A stretch of DNA of 64,000 nt from Paenibacillus ehimensis NBRC 15659 (GTDB lineage: Bacteria > Bacillota > Bacilli > Paenibacillales > NBRC-103111): NCBI RefSeq assembly GCF_004000785.1, contig NZ_BILX01000006.1, positions 62,001 through 126,000 on the forward strand, given 5' to 3'. This document shows positions 24,366-33,496 of this stretch, piece after piece. The notes beneath the pieces were generated by a model, which worked only from the letters and a program-made list of their open reading frames with translations, was not told the origin of the DNA and did no database searches. Positions within the stretch are counted from its first letter, which is position 1. Each line of letters begins with the position of its first letter. Both the position numbers and the translations under genes were made by a program.

Positions 24366-24884
24366 TCACCTCCTTGCCTCAGGGATAACTGTCAAGCTTT
24401 GAACCAGAAAGATTACCGAAAGAATTGACGAGCAAAGTATAAAATTGGAGCAAACAATAACAACAGAAAACCATTTTAAAAAGGGGCGGATGCTCTTTTT
24501 GATTTTGGTCTCCCCATCGATGTGAGGAGCAAAGAAAAGAAGCAGCAAAATCGAAACAAAAGTAGCCACAAAGATCCAGTTTGCACTTAACTCCGGAAGA
24601 TGAGGTATTGCAGAACATACTAGAATTGATGTCGCTATACATCCGAAGCTGGACTTTAAATGTATACCGCCAGAAAAAAATCTCAACAGAGCAAATGAAA
24701 ATAAAGTTATAGCGGTTTCGCTGAATTCGTCACTAATAAATCCAATCATTAATGACGTGCTAACGATTATTACAGTATTTATTACAATAGATAAAGCATA
24801 TTCCATTACTTCGATGCTGGCCGTCTTTTCAGGATTCGCATTTTTTATCCAAGTCGCGATTGAGTTTGCAGGCCCGTTATTCAT
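24366..24884 (-). CDS. agrB: accessory gene regulator B (AgrB) peptide-processing protease
   Basis: A membrane Cys protease that cuts and cyclises the AgrD propeptide. It has 172 residues with about 5-6 hydrophobic spans. The catalytic His and Cys are in LLRFFSGGIHLKSSFGC, at about H75 and C82 (H77 and C84 in S. aureus AgrB). The family motif R-x(3)-GGxHxxxxxxC is intact. AAAAGGA precedes the ATG. It overlaps the upstream sensor-like gene by 8 bp and ends 6 bp before agrD, so the cluster is tightly coupled. The enzyme looks active although its presumed substrate lacks the usual ring residue. Confidence 0.9.
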   Translation of the reverse strand: MNNGPANSIATWIKNANPEKTASIEVMEYALSIVINTVIIVSTSLMIGFISDEFSETAITLFSFALLRFFSGGIHLKSSFGCIATSILVCSAIPHLPELSANWIFVATFVSILLLLFFAPHIDGETKIKKSIRPFLKWFSVVIVCSNFILCSSILSVIFLVQSLTVIPEARR

Positions 24885-25536
24885 CGCTACGATCCTTTTT
24901 ATATGATAAATATAAAATGAAGTACATGATCAACGTTAAAATCAAAGACAAATAAATCAGCTGTATGCTTTTGTTTAACAGAAAAGAATAGAAAATAGCC
25001 GCTAACCCGAAAAAACCTAAAACATTTAAACTAAGAAGCGAGATATTGATTTTGTTCATTTTAACAAGTCCAAATGGCGAGTGTGGAACAAAGTCAAAAC
25101 CTTTTCGCTTTGTTTTGATCCAAAATCCTAGTGACCAGGCGGTAAAGGCCGTAATCACTTGAAGCACGTAGGTTCCATACTCGTTTAAAAAGGGGGCCCT
25201 TGCATCAAAAAAACCAATGTGCTTCATGAGGAGATAATACAGCATTTGCAATAAAACATATGAAAGATAGGTGGTACTCGTCATAATGCCTGCATAAAAC
25301 GCGTTAACTCTAAAAAGAAGCCAGACAAACATAAACATTAATATAATTTGAATGATAATGTCGATAGAAGAAAAATCATACTTAATTCGTATCGTATACG
25401 AAATAAACGACGCTACCGCACTCGCAAATACAATCGAAACCGGGTACATATCGAACTTGAACAAACGGAACATCAAATAATACATCGCCATTGTTTCCAT
25501 TATCGAAAAGACCATAAACAATATAAAATCGACCAA
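24877..25536 (-). CDS. multi-span membrane protein resembling the AgrC sensor domain, without kinase
   Basis: 219 residues, almost all in about six or seven hydrophobic spans, with a final basic-acidic tail (LSYKKDRSDE). Its place, directly before agrB, and its topology are those of the N-terminal peptide-sensing half of AgrC-type kinases. The protein stops after the last span: no HisKA, H-box or GHKL ATPase region follows in any frame before agrB. No family signature can be named with certainty. The start is a TTG with GGAG 10 nt upstream. It could be a kinase-less receptor, an immunity protein or an exporter of the peptide. Confidence 0.55.
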   Translation of the reverse strand: MVDFILFMVFSIMETMAMYYLMFRLFKFDMYPVSIVFASAVASFISYTIRIKYDFSSIDIIIQIILMFMFVWLLFRVNAFYAGIMTSTTYLSYVLLQMLYYLLMKHIGFFDARAPFLNEYGTYVLQVITAFTAWSLGFWIKTKRKGFDFVPHSPFGLVKMNKINISLLSLNVLGFFGLAAIFYSFLLNKSIQLIYLSLILTLIMYFILYLSYKKDRSDE

Positions 25537-25594
25537 TGCAACCGCGCTCCCACAATTGCTATCTCAACATATTTTCCTGATTATGCCTTGTATT

Positions 25595-25623
25595 AATATA
25601 CTTCCCTTTACAAATTTCGACAA
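25595..25623 (-). promoter_or_regulatory. promoter of the agr-like operon
   Basis: On the minus strand TTGTCG (25618-25623), a 17-nt spacer, TATATT (25595-25600). It is about 60 bp before the first gene. Confidence 0.6.
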
Positions 25624-25667
25624 GTGCATAATTTGGAAATGATGATCTAAACTGCCTATTCCCGAAC

Positions 25668-25706
25668 AAAAAAATCTCCCCTGCTAACGCAGCAAGGGAG
25701 ACTTTT
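25668..25706 (-). terminator. terminator of the sdhCAB operon
   Basis: On the minus strand GTCTCCCTT...AGGGGAGAT followed by seven T, just after the sdhB stop. Confidence 0.8.
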
Positions 25707-25719
25707 ATTACGGGTATGA

Positions 25720-26487
25720 TTACATGCTAAGCCATTTCTTGAACAAATGCTTCGTCGTATCGAGGTTCATCGCCGCGATCGACGTGGTGAGCGGGATGCC
25801 TTTCGGACAGGAACGCACGCAGTTCTGCGAGTTGCCGCAGCCTTCGATGCCGCCGTCTTCCATCAAAGCTTCCAGACGCTCGTGAGCGTTCATCTCGCCT
25901 GTCGGGTGCGCGTTAAACAAGCGCACTTGCGAGACGGCTGCCGGACCGATAAACGTCGTTTTATCGTTCACGTTCGGGCAGGACTCAAGACATACGCCGC
26001 AGGTCATGCATTTGGACAGCTCATAGGCCCATTGACGCTTGGACTCCGCCATCCGCGGTCCCGGACCGAGGTCGTACGTACCGTCGATCGGAATCCATGC
26101 TTTAACCTTCTTCAGAGCGGCAAACATGCGCTCACGATTGATCACCAGGTCGCGCACGACCGGGAATGTCGTCATCGGCGCGATGCGGATCGGCTGCTCC
26201 AGCTTGTCGACAAGCGCGGAGCAAGCTTGCCGCGGCTTGCCGTTGATGACCATCGAGCAGGCGCCGCAGACTTCCTCCAGGCAGTTCGATTCCCAGCAGA
26301 CCGGTGTCGTTTTATTGCCGCTCGCGTTCACCGGGTTCCGCTGAATTTCCATTAACGCGCTGATCACGTTCATATTCGGACGGTAAGGAACTTCAAATTC
26401 TTCCGTGTACGGTTTGCTTTCCGGCGACTCCTGACGCGTAACGATGAACTTGACCTTTCTGTTCGCTGCTGCAGTTGCTTCGGCCAT
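25720..26487 (-). CDS. sdhB: succinate dehydrogenase iron-sulfur subunit
   Basis: 255-residue electron-transfer subunit of complex II. The [2Fe-2S] cysteines are in the N-terminal ferredoxin domain (CWESNCLEEVCGACSMVING...C). The [4Fe-4S] and [3Fe-4S] ligands are in CMTCGVCLESCPN and CGNSQNCVRSCPKGIP. It carries electrons from SdhA to the cytochrome b subunit and menaquinone. It is 2 bp after sdhA and last in sdhCAB. Confidence 0.96.
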   Translation of the reverse strand: MAEATAAANRKVKFIVTRQESPESKPYTEEFEVPYRPNMNVISALMEIQRNPVNASGNKTTPVCWESNCLEEVCGACSMVINGKPRQACSALVDKLEQPIRIAPMTTFPVVRDLVINRERMFAALKKVKAWIPIDGTYDLGPGPRMAESKRQWAYELSKCMTCGVCLESCPNVNDKTTFIGPAAVSQVRLFNAHPTGEMNAHERLEALMEDGGIEGCGNSQNCVRSCPKGIPLTTSIAAMNLDTTKHLFKKWLSM

Positions 26488-26489
26488 GA

Positions 26490-28250
26490 TTAATGACCTC
26501 CCTTCTTCTTGTCGGTCGTGTAGTCACGCTTTCTCGGTTCGATCAGCGATACGTCCACGTCTTCCCAATCGATTTGCGGACCGTCCGGCGTCCACTTGGC
26601 CTTCGTCGTTTTCAGGAACTTCTCATCGTTACGATCCGGGAACTCCGGCTTGTAGTGCGCGCCACGGCTTTCGTCGCGGAGCAGAGCGCCGAGCGTCATC
26701 GCGTGGGACAGCTCAAGCATGTTCCACAGCTGGCGGGTGAAGGCCACGCCCGGGTTGTTGAAACGGGCCGAGTCGTTGATGTTGATATTTTTATAGCGCT
26801 GCTTCAGCTCGTTGATTTTGTCGAGCGTTTGTTGGAGCTGCTTGTTGTAGCGCACGACGGTCATGTTGTTCGTCATCCACTCGCCCAGCTCTTTGTGCAG
26901 CACGTAAGCATTCTCGGTGCCGTCCATTTTCAAGATGCTCTCGTATTTGTCCGTATGCTGCTTTTTGTAGCGGTCGTACACTGTCGACGAAACGTCTTCG
27001 GCATGCTTATCCAAGCCTTTGATATATTCAATGGCCTTCGGACCGGTGATCATACCGCCGTAGATCGCGGAAAGCAGCGAGTTCGCACCCAGACGGTTGG
27101 CGCCATGGTACTGATACTCGCACTCGCCACAGGCGAACAGTCCCGGAATATTCGTCATTTGGTTATAGTCGACCCACATGCCGCCCATCGAGTAGTGTAC
27201 GGCAGGGAAAATCTTCATCGGAATTTTGCGCGGATCGTCGCCCATGAATTTCTCATAGATCTCGATGATCCCGCCGAGCTTGACGTCAAGCTCCTTCGGA
27301 TCTTTGTGCGACAGGTCGAGATACACCATGTTCTCGCCGTTCACGCCGAGCTTCATGTCAACGCAGACATGGAAAATTTCCCGTGTCGCGATATCGCGCG
27401 GTACCAGGTTTCCGTAAGCCGGATATTTTTCTTCAAGGAAGTACCACGGCTTGCCGTCTTTATAGGTCCATACGCGACCGCCTTCGCCCCGTGCGGATTC
27501 GGACATGAGACGAAGCTTGTCGTCGCCCGGAATCGCCGTCGGGTGAATCTGAATGAACTCGCCGTTCGCGTAATAAACGCCTTGTTGATATACCGCACTG
27601 GCCGCCGTACCCGTATTGATAACCGAGTTCGTCGTTTTACCGAAAATAATCCCCGGGCCGCCTGTCGCCAAAATAACCGCATCGGCCTTGAAGGTATTGA
27701 CTTCCATGCTGCGCAGGTCTTGTCCGGCAATCCCGCGGCATACGCCGTCATCATCCAATACAGCGCCCAAGAATTCCCAGTGCTCGTATTTCTTCACGAG
27801 ACCGGCTGTTTCCCAGCGGCGCACCTGCTCGTCGAGAGCGTACAGCAGCTGTTGGCCTGTCGTCGCGCCGGCAAACGCCGTGCGGTGATGCTTCGTTCCC
27901 CCGAAACGGCGGAAGTCAAGAAGTCCTTCCGGCGTACGGTTGAACATAACGCCCATCCGGTCCATCAAGTGAATGATGCCTGGCGCCGCTTCGCACATAG
28001 CTTTAACCGGCGGCTGGTTGGCCAAGAAGTCTCCGCCGTATACCGTATCGTCAAAGTGCTCCCACGGGGAGTCGCCTTCCCCTTTCGTATTCACCGCTCC
28101 ATTGATGCCGCCCTGCGCGCACACGGAGTGGGAACGTTTAACCGGCACCAAGGAGAACAGGTCGACGTGAACTCCGGCCTCTGCCGCTTTGATGGTGGCC
28201 ATCAAACCAGCCAAGCCTCCACCGACTACGATGATTTTTGAATTCGCCAT
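26490..28250 (-). CDS. sdhA: succinate dehydrogenase flavoprotein subunit
   Basis: 586-residue catalytic subunit of complex II, oxidising succinate to fumarate. The N-terminal dinucleotide fold (IIVVGGGLAGLMATIKAAEAG) and the covalent FAD site with H41 in RSHSVCAQGGIN are clear. Further in are the FAD and substrate blocks DAVILATGGPG and HPTAIPG, and the capping domain. The length is that of the Bacillus enzyme. The Leu/Val-rich antisense frame over its whole length is a codon-bias artefact. Confidence 0.97.
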   Translation of the reverse strand: MANSKIIVVGGGLAGLMATIKAAEAGVHVDLFSLVPVKRSHSVCAQGGINGAVNTKGEGDSPWEHFDDTVYGGDFLANQPPVKAMCEAAPGIIHLMDRMGVMFNRTPEGLLDFRRFGGTKHHRTAFAGATTGQQLLYALDEQVRRWETAGLVKKYEHWEFLGAVLDDDGVCRGIAGQDLRSMEVNTFKADAVILATGGPGIIFGKTTNSVINTGTAASAVYQQGVYYANGEFIQIHPTAIPGDDKLRLMSESARGEGGRVWTYKDGKPWYFLEEKYPAYGNLVPRDIATREIFHVCVDMKLGVNGENMVYLDLSHKDPKELDVKLGGIIEIYEKFMGDDPRKIPMKIFPAVHYSMGGMWVDYNQMTNIPGLFACGECEYQYHGANRLGANSLLSAIYGGMITGPKAIEYIKGLDKHAEDVSSTVYDRYKKQHTDKYESILKMDGTENAYVLHKELGEWMTNNMTVVRYNKQLQQTLDKINELKQRYKNININDSARFNNPGVAFTRQLWNMLELSHAMTLGALLRDESRGAHYKPEFPDRNDEKFLKTTKAKWTPDGPQIDWEDVDVSLIEPRKRDYTTDKKKGGH

Positions 28251-28265
28251 GATCGTCCCTCCCCC

Positions 28266-28922
28266 TTAACCTTTCACCATTTTCGGCAGCTGACTGAAAT
28301 CTGGATTCATAAATGCCGTCAAGGACAGAATAAACATGATGGACATCACCACGAATACGCCCATCCATACGTAAGTCGAAACTCGCTGCGCGCGCGGCCC
28401 CACGGTAATTCCCCAACTGACGAGGAAAGACCACATGCCGTTGCTGAAGTGGAACACGGCCGCAACGATGCCAATACAGTACATAATGAAGTAAACGGTG
28501 TTGGTAGCGATGTCATGCATATGAACGCCAATCGCCGCTTGCTCTACGTTGCCGAGCGTAATCTGGAAGCGAGTCTGGAAGAAGTGAAACGCTACGAACA
28601 AGAACGTAATGACACCCGTAACGCGCTGCAGGAAAAACATTTGGTTGCGGAAATAGCCGTAGTTGGACACGTTGTTGCGCGCCGTATAAGCCACATACAA
28701 CCCGTAGATGGCGTGATAGGCGAGCGGAATCCAAATGCCGACGATTTCCAGCAGCAGCACGAGCGGCAGTTCATGCAGCCAGAACACCTGATCCAAAAAA
28801 GCCGCATGTCCGCCGCTGAACGCCTTGTAGTTCGTCAGCAGGTGCTCGATCAGGAAGAAGCCGACCGGAATGACACCAAGCAATGAATGCAGCTTCCGTG
28901 AAAAGTAAGAATTTTTAAACAT
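28266..28922 (-). CDS. sdhC: succinate dehydrogenase cytochrome b558 subunit
   Basis: 218-residue, five-span di-heme membrane anchor of the Bacillus type, passing electrons to menaquinone. The start MFKNSYFSRKLHSLLGVIPVGFFLIEHLLTN has the conserved first span; heme-ligand His are in FLIEHLLTN, VAFHFFQTRF and further spans. The ATG at 28922 has GAGGGGGG upstream; ORF starts up to 29012 overlap the promoter. First gene of sdhCAB. Confidence 0.93.
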   Translation of the reverse strand: MFKNSYFSRKLHSLLGVIPVGFFLIEHLLTNYKAFSGGHAAFLDQVFWLHELPLVLLLEIVGIWIPLAYHAIYGLYVAYTARNNVSNYGYFRNQMFFLQRVTGVITFLFVAFHFFQTRFQITLGNVEQAAIGVHMHDIATNTVYFIMYCIGIVAAVFHFSNGMWSFLVSWGITVGPRAQRVSTYVWMGVFVVMSIMFILSLTAFMNPDFSQLPKMVKG

Positions 28923-28980
28923 TGAAACTCGTTCCCCCCTCAAATTAAGGCTTGTCACCGCTTCGTCAAAACCATTTACC

Positions 28981-29009
28981 ATTGTACTCCCGCATACTGG
29001 GAGCGTCAA
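28981..29009 (-). promoter_or_regulatory. promoter of sdhCAB
   Basis: On the minus strand TTGACG (29004-29009), 17-nt spacer, TACAAT (28981-28986). The spacer itself is an inverted repeat (CTCCC...GGGAG), a possible repressor site. Confidence 0.78.
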
Positions 29010-29091
29010 CAAAAAACGCTACGCCTATTTTCCATGTTTCGACAAGCTTTTATACCGTTTGCGGCAAAAAATGTGAACAAGAAGTGACACA

Positions 29092-29120
29092 TTCCATACT
29101 ACTCCTGAATCGCTTATAAT
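29092..29120 (+). promoter_or_regulatory. promoter of the LysR-type gene
   Basis: TTCCAT (29092-29097), 17-nt spacer, TATAAT (29115-29120). The -10 is perfect and the -35 weak. Confidence 0.55.
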
Positions 29121-29144
29121 GGAAGTGCCGATTTTTTATATACA

Positions 29145-29167
29145 CTTATAACTTATTAACATATAAG
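29145..29167. promoter_or_regulatory. LysR-type inverted repeat
   Basis: CTTATA (29145-29150) and TATAAG (29162-29167) form a dyad with an 11-bp gap just before the LysR-type start. It is of the T-N11-A kind used by LysR regulators, and also resembles the ATAA/TTAT halves of CcpC sites. Probable autoregulation. Confidence 0.5.
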
Positions 29168-29186
29168 AAAAGGACGGATACCCGCC

Positions 29187-30095
29187 ATGGAGCTTATCGA
29201 CGTATTTGCCACTGTCGTCGAGCAGCAGAGCTTGAATAAAGCCTCGCAGCTGCTCAACGTCTCCCAGCCCGCGCTGTCGCGCAAAATTATGCGGCTGGAG
29301 GAGGATCTCGGCATCCAGCTCTTCGTCCGCAAGGGCAAGCGGCTGGAGCTGACCCGCGCCGGGGAAGTATGCTACGAGTTCGCCCTCGAGCAAAAGCGGC
29401 TGGAGCGCCGGCTGCACGAGAAGCTGCAGGCGTTCAAAACAAACGTCAAGCCCGCCAGCATCGTCATCGGAGCAAGCCTGACGACGCTCCAGTCGACACT
29501 GCCCGACCTGATTACGATCTATACCCGCGAATACCCGAATACGGACATCAAGGCCGTTACCGGCAAAACGCACGAGATCGTGCCGCTCATCAAAGAAAAA
29601 CGCGTGGACATCGGCCTCGTCGCCTCCATGATCGAAGATCCGTCCATCGTCTGCGTGCCCTTATTCGACGATCCGCTCTGTCTGGTGCTGCCCGAAGGGC
29701 ATCCGTTCGCCGACAAGGAGGAACTGTCCATTCAAGATCTGCATGAGCTGCCGATGATCCTCTTTTCCCGGGGCACATGGTACCGCGTCTTGATGGATGA
29801 GATGTTTCACCGCTGCGGGGTTCACCCCGACGTCAAAATGGAAATCGACTCGTTCGAAGCGATTACCCGGCTCGTATCCACCTGCAAAACGGCAACGCTC
29901 TTGCCCGAATCGTATTTGCGGCGCAACTTGATCGAAGACAACGAGCTGACCGTACGCTTCATCCCCGAGCTGGAGCAAACAAAAAGAACGACGTCTCTCC
30001 TGTTCACGGAAGAAGCCGTTCTTGAACCGTCCATCCGCCGCTTCATCGATCAAGCGGTCCGGCATTACCATACGGCGGACGAATATACATTATAA
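29187..30095 (+). CDS. LysR-family transcriptional regulator
   Basis: 302-residue LTTR. The HTH is at the N terminus (FATVVEQQSLNKASQLLNVSQPALSRKIMRLEEDLGIQLFVRKGK abbreviated by its ends) and the two-lobed effector domain spans about 90-295. It is divergent from sdhCAB, which raises the possibility that it regulates the TCA cycle, as CcpC does in Bacillus. That is inference, since neighbours alone do not prove it. GGACGG lies rather far (about 8-13 nt) before the ATG. Confidence 0.88.
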   Translation: MELIDVFATVVEQQSLNKASQLLNVSQPALSRKIMRLEEDLGIQLFVRKGKRLELTRAGEVCYEFALEQKRLERRLHEKLQAFKTNVKPASIVIGASLTTLQSTLPDLITIYTREYPNTDIKAVTGKTHEIVPLIKEKRVDIGLVASMIEDPSIVCVPLFDDPLCLVLPEGHPFADKEELSIQDLHELPMILFSRGTWYRVLMDEMFHRCGVHPDVKMEIDSFEAITRLVSTCKTATLLPESYLRRNLIEDNELTVRFIPELEQTKRTTSLLFTEEAVLEPSIRRFIDQAVRHYHTADEYTL

Positions 30096-30113
30096 GAACC
30101 GGGAGACGAAGCG

Positions 30114-31349
30114 TCAGGTCTCTCCTTCCGCCTTTTCCTCTAATCCGAGCCTTCGGGCGATATACGCCGTCGTTCCGGCCTGCAGCAGGATGGTCAGCAA
30201 TACGGCAAGAAACGTGACCGACGCGATCACGTCCGCATACTTCACGCCCATCCCGACGACCATCCCCGACAGCGCCGCCGGGATCACTCCCGTTTCACGC
30301 ACCCAGAACATGAATAAAATTTCGTTGCGCTTCCATCCGGCCTTGCGGTCCGGAAGCGCCGACGCCAGCACCGTCAACGGGCGGGCGATCAGCATAAATA
30401 CGGCGATGACGGCAAGGCTCGGCCACAAGTGATCGAGGATGACCCGGAAATTCACTTGGCTGCCCAGCATAATAAAGATGAGCATCCGCATCACAACCGT
30501 TATATTTTCGGTAAAATGAGCCATTTCATGCAGCTTATCGTCCAGTTCCAGCTTGAACAGCTCGTGATTGCCCCAGATGAGTCCGGCCACGAAAGTCGCC
30601 ATAAAGCCGCTGACGTGCAGCACGTCGCCAAGCCAATACGCGCCAAGCGCCGTGACGATCAAGGCGATGGTCGCATAATCCCGCAGCCATCCGAGCTTGA
30701 AGTGTGCCGTGACAAAGACCAGAACGAGTCCGACGAGCACGCCCACGACAATGCCCCCCACGGCCGTCTGCACAAACTCGATTACGCCAGTGCCAAGCGA
30801 CAAGGCATGTCCGCCTGTAATAGCCCCAAGCACCGAGAAGGTCAGAATCGAGCCGGTCGCATCATTGAAGGCGGACTCGCTTTCGACCGTTTCCCGAACC
30901 TTGGGACGAATGCGCACCTGCTTGAAAACGGGGATGAGCGTCGCCGGGTCGGTCGAAGAGATGATCGCGCCGAGCAGCACCGCGTACATCATCGGAAGGC
31001 CAAGCAGCCAGTGTGCGGCAAAAGCAACGACGGCGCAGGTGATCAGAACCCCGGGTACGCTGAGCAGCGATACGGTGATCCATACTTTGCGTAGCCCCGA
31101 CAACTTGATATTCCGGCCGCCGTCGAACAGGATAAGCGCCGATCCCGTCGTCAAAATGAACTGGTTCATGAACGAGCTGCTCGGCTCGTTGACCAAATGC
31201 AGCCCTTGGCCCACGACGACGCCGGCGATCAAAAAAAGAGCGACGTCCGGCAGCTTCAGCCAGCTCGCTACTTTTCCGAAAATCATACCGATAAGGAGGA
31301 TAAAAATAATAAGAAAAAGTACGTGTTCGATCATAACGCTATTTTCCAT
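30114..31349 (-). CDS. CPA1-family cation:proton antiporter
   Basis: A Na+(K+)/H+ antiporter of about 411 residues and 12-13 spans. The CPA core is clear: ALILFDGGRNIKLSGLRKVW, the unwound-helix block LLGAIISSTDPATLIPVF and the ion-site helix ESESAFNDATGSIL with the ND pair. It ends with a short cytoplasmic tail. ATG at 31349 has AAAGG 6 nt before it; ATG at 31334 is an alternative. It lies 54 bp after ktrA in an operon behind a c-di-AMP riboswitch. Co-control with a K+ importer suggests K+ export or K+/Na+ exchange; this is inference. Confidence 0.88.
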   Translation of the reverse strand: MENSVMIEHVLFLIIFILLIGMIFGKVASWLKLPDVALFLIAGVVVGQGLHLVNEPSSSFMNQFILTTGSALILFDGGRNIKLSGLRKVWITVSLLSVPGVLITCAVVAFAAHWLLGLPMMYAVLLGAIISSTDPATLIPVFKQVRIRPKVRETVESESAFNDATGSILTFSVLGAITGGHALSLGTGVIEFVQTAVGGIVVGVLVGLVLVFVTAHFKLGWLRDYATIALIVTALGAYWLGDVLHVSGFMATFVAGLIWGNHELFKLELDDKLHEMAHFTENITVVMRMLIFIMLGSQVNFRVILDHLWPSLAVIAVFMLIARPLTVLASALPDRKAGWKRNEILFMFWVRETGVIPAALSGMVVGMGVKYADVIASVTFLAVLLTILLQAGTTAYIARRLGLEEKAEGET

Positions 31350-31403
31350 ATGTGCCTTTTCGCCTCCCGAAAAATCGGCCCTGCTGACGATCACCGCCCT
31401 CTG

Positions 31404-32066
31404 CTAACGGATAACCTCGTTCTCGAACGTCTCGATCTGCTCGTTCGTTCCGATAACGACCATAACATCGCGCTCTTCCACCATGTCTTCAGCCGTCGGA
31501 GCGATGATGACGCCGTTCTTCTTGTTGATCGCCACGACGCTGCAGCCGTACCGCGCTCTCGGATCGAGCTCCTTCAACGAACGGCCGTTCAAGCTGCGTG
31601 GCACCGCGAGCTCCGCAATCGTGTAATCTTTAGACAGCTCGATGTAGTCGAGCAGATTGGGCGATACGAGCTGGTGCGCCACGCGGATGCCCATATCCCG
31701 CTCGGGGTATATGACCCGGTCTACCCCGATCTTTTGCAGCACTTTGCCGTGCAGCTCGGACAGCGCCTTGGCCACCACCATGCCTACACCGCAGTCTTTT
31801 AACAAAATCGCCGTTAAAATACTCGCTTGAATGTCATCGCCGATGGAAACGACAACGCAATCGAAATTCCGGATGCCGAGCGAGCGGATCACCTCTTCGT
31901 CGGTAGCGTCCGCCACCACGACGTGCGTCAGCTCGTCGCTCATCTCCTCCACGGCTTCTTCATCCTTGTCGATGCCCAACACCTCATAACCGAGCTTGAT
32001 CAGTTCCTTCGCGAGGCTGGAACCGAAGCGGCCGAGGCCGATGACTGCATACTGACTACGTTTCAT
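31404..32066 (-). CDS. ktrA: KtrA/TrkA-type K+ channel regulatory subunit
   Basis: 220-residue cytoplasmic gating ring subunit. RCK_N (about 1-130) has the Rossmann nucleotide site (YAVIGLGRFGSSLAKEL, then GIDKDEEAVEEM). RCK_C (about 140-215) is the site at which c-di-AMP inhibits KtrA/KtrC in other Bacillota. AGGGGAAG precedes the ATG. It follows ktrB by 13 bp. Confidence 0.93.
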   Translation of the reverse strand: MKRSQYAVIGLGRFGSSLAKELIKLGYEVLGIDKDEEAVEEMSDELTHVVVADATDEEVIRSLGIRNFDCVVVSIGDDIQASILTAILLKDCGVGMVVAKALSELHGKVLQKIGVDRVIYPERDMGIRVAHQLVSPNLLDYIELSKDYTIAELAVPRSLNGRSLKELDPRARYGCSVVAINKKNGVIIAPTAEDMVEERDVMVVIGTNEQIETFENEVIR

Positions 32067-32079
32067 TCGCTAGCTTCCC

Positions 32080-33432
32080 CTATCCGATCGTAATTTTTCC
32101 TTCCGGGTATCGGTACAATTCTTTTTCCGCTTTCGGCCCAAGCGCATAAGCGAGCGTAAGCGGTCCGAGACGGCCGGCAAACATGGTGAGAGAAATCATG
32201 ATTTTGCCAAAATAAGAAAGCTCCGGCGTAACGCCCATCGTTAATCCGACCGTGCCGAAGGCGGAAGTCACCTCGAACAGCAATTTCAGGAACGATTGGC
32301 TCTCCGTCGTGGTGAGCAGCATCGTGACGAATATGACCAGAAACAAGGCGATCATCGTAAGCGTAATCGCTTTTAGAATCCGGTCCTTGCCGAGCCGGTA
32401 ATGGAACAGCACGATATCTTCCTTCCCGCGGATCATCGCGATCATTGCGCCGATCAGCGTCGTGAACGTTGTCGTCTTAATCCCGCCGCCCGTCGACCCC
32501 GGAGACGCCCCGATAAACATCAGGATGATGATAAAAAATTGCGACGCCTGGCGCATCGCCCCGATATCGAGGGAGTTTGCCCCGGCTGTCCGCGGCGAAA
32601 CGGATTGAAAGAACGAAGCGAGAATTTTGCCGGACCAGTTCAGGGAGCCCAGCGTCCTCTGATTCGTAAACTCGAAAACAAAGATGACGATCGCCCCGAC
32701 CACGATCAGAACGCCTGTGGCCGACAACACGACCTTGGAATGCAGGGATAACCGCTTATGCTTCTTGTAATCAACGACATCAGAGATGACAACGAAGCCT
32801 ATGCCGCCCAATATGATCAAGCTCATCGAAACGATATTCACGATCCAATCGTCCGCATACGTTGTCAGACTCGTGAACGGGGCGACAACGGAGCCGAATA
32901 AGTCGAACCCGGCGTTATTAAAGAATGAGATCGCATGGAATATGCCGAAATAAATGCCTCTGGCTATGCCCAAATCGAACGACCAGCGAATGGAGAAAAT
33001 GACCGCTGCGGCGAATTCGATCGTAAGCGAATAGACAATAACGCGCCGGATCAGCCGGACGATCCCTTCCATGCTCCCTTGGTTCATCGCTTCCTGCAAG
33101 ATGAGCCGTTCCTTCAGCGATATGCGCTTTCTGAGCACGAAAGCAAACAGCGTCGCCATGGTCATAAAGCCGAGGCCCCCAACCTGGATCAGGGATATGA
33201 TGACAATTTGTCCGAACATGGAATAATGGGTCCCCGTGTCCACAACGACCAATCCGGTTACGCAAGTGGCGGACGTGGCTGTAAACAACGCGTCCAGAAA
33301 GAGCGTAGGTTGTCCGCTTGCCGAGGAGATCGGCAAGGAGAGCAAGGTAGCTCCGAGCAGAATGATCGCCGCAAAGCCGATGACTAAAATTTGCGGCGGC
33401 GTCAGCTCGATTTTTTTGGCGATGGATTTCAT
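32080..33432 (-). CDS. ktrB: KtrB/TrkH-type K+ transporter
   Basis: 450-residue K+ uptake channel built from four membrane-pore-membrane repeats. The four selectivity-filter segments are visible: TSATCVTGLVVVDTG, FFNNAGFDLFGS, SPRTAGANSLD and TSAFGTVGLTMG. The length fits KtrB. The ATG follows GAGGTG by 4 nt. It is preceded by a ydaO-type riboswitch and terminator, as is ktrAB (yuaA) in Bacillus subtilis. Confidence 0.94.
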   Translation of the reverse strand: MKSIAKKIELTPPQILVIGFAAIILLGATLLSLPISSASGQPTLFLDALFTATSATCVTGLVVVDTGTHYSMFGQIVIISLIQVGGLGFMTMATLFAFVLRKRISLKERLILQEAMNQGSMEGIVRLIRRVIVYSLTIEFAAAVIFSIRWSFDLGIARGIYFGIFHAISFFNNAGFDLFGSVVAPFTSLTTYADDWIVNIVSMSLIILGGIGFVVISDVVDYKKHKRLSLHSKVVLSATGVLIVVGAIVIFVFEFTNQRTLGSLNWSGKILASFFQSVSPRTAGANSLDIGAMRQASQFFIIILMFIGASPGSTGGGIKTTTFTTLIGAMIAMIRGKEDIVLFHYRLGKDRILKAITLTMIALFLVIFVTMLLTTTESQSFLKLLFEVTSAFGTVGLTMGVTPELSYFGKIMISLTMFAGRLGPLTLAYALGPKAEKELYRYPEGKITIG

Positions 33433-33463
33433 CTTACACCTCTGTTAACAGGTTTCAGGCAAC

Positions 33464-33490
33464 AAAAAAGACACTGGAAACCCTAGTGTC
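33464..33490 (-). terminator. riboswitch terminator before ktrB
   Basis: On the minus strand GACACT, 9-nt loop, AGTGTC, then six T. It follows the aptamer directly, so c-di-AMP binding would switch the operon off. Confidence 0.8.
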
Positions 33491-33496
33491 GTGTTT

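Noticed and set aside
26493-28241. 582-codon open frame on the plus strand
   Set aside because: Exact antisense shadow of sdhA over its full length, with no ribosome site and no domain.
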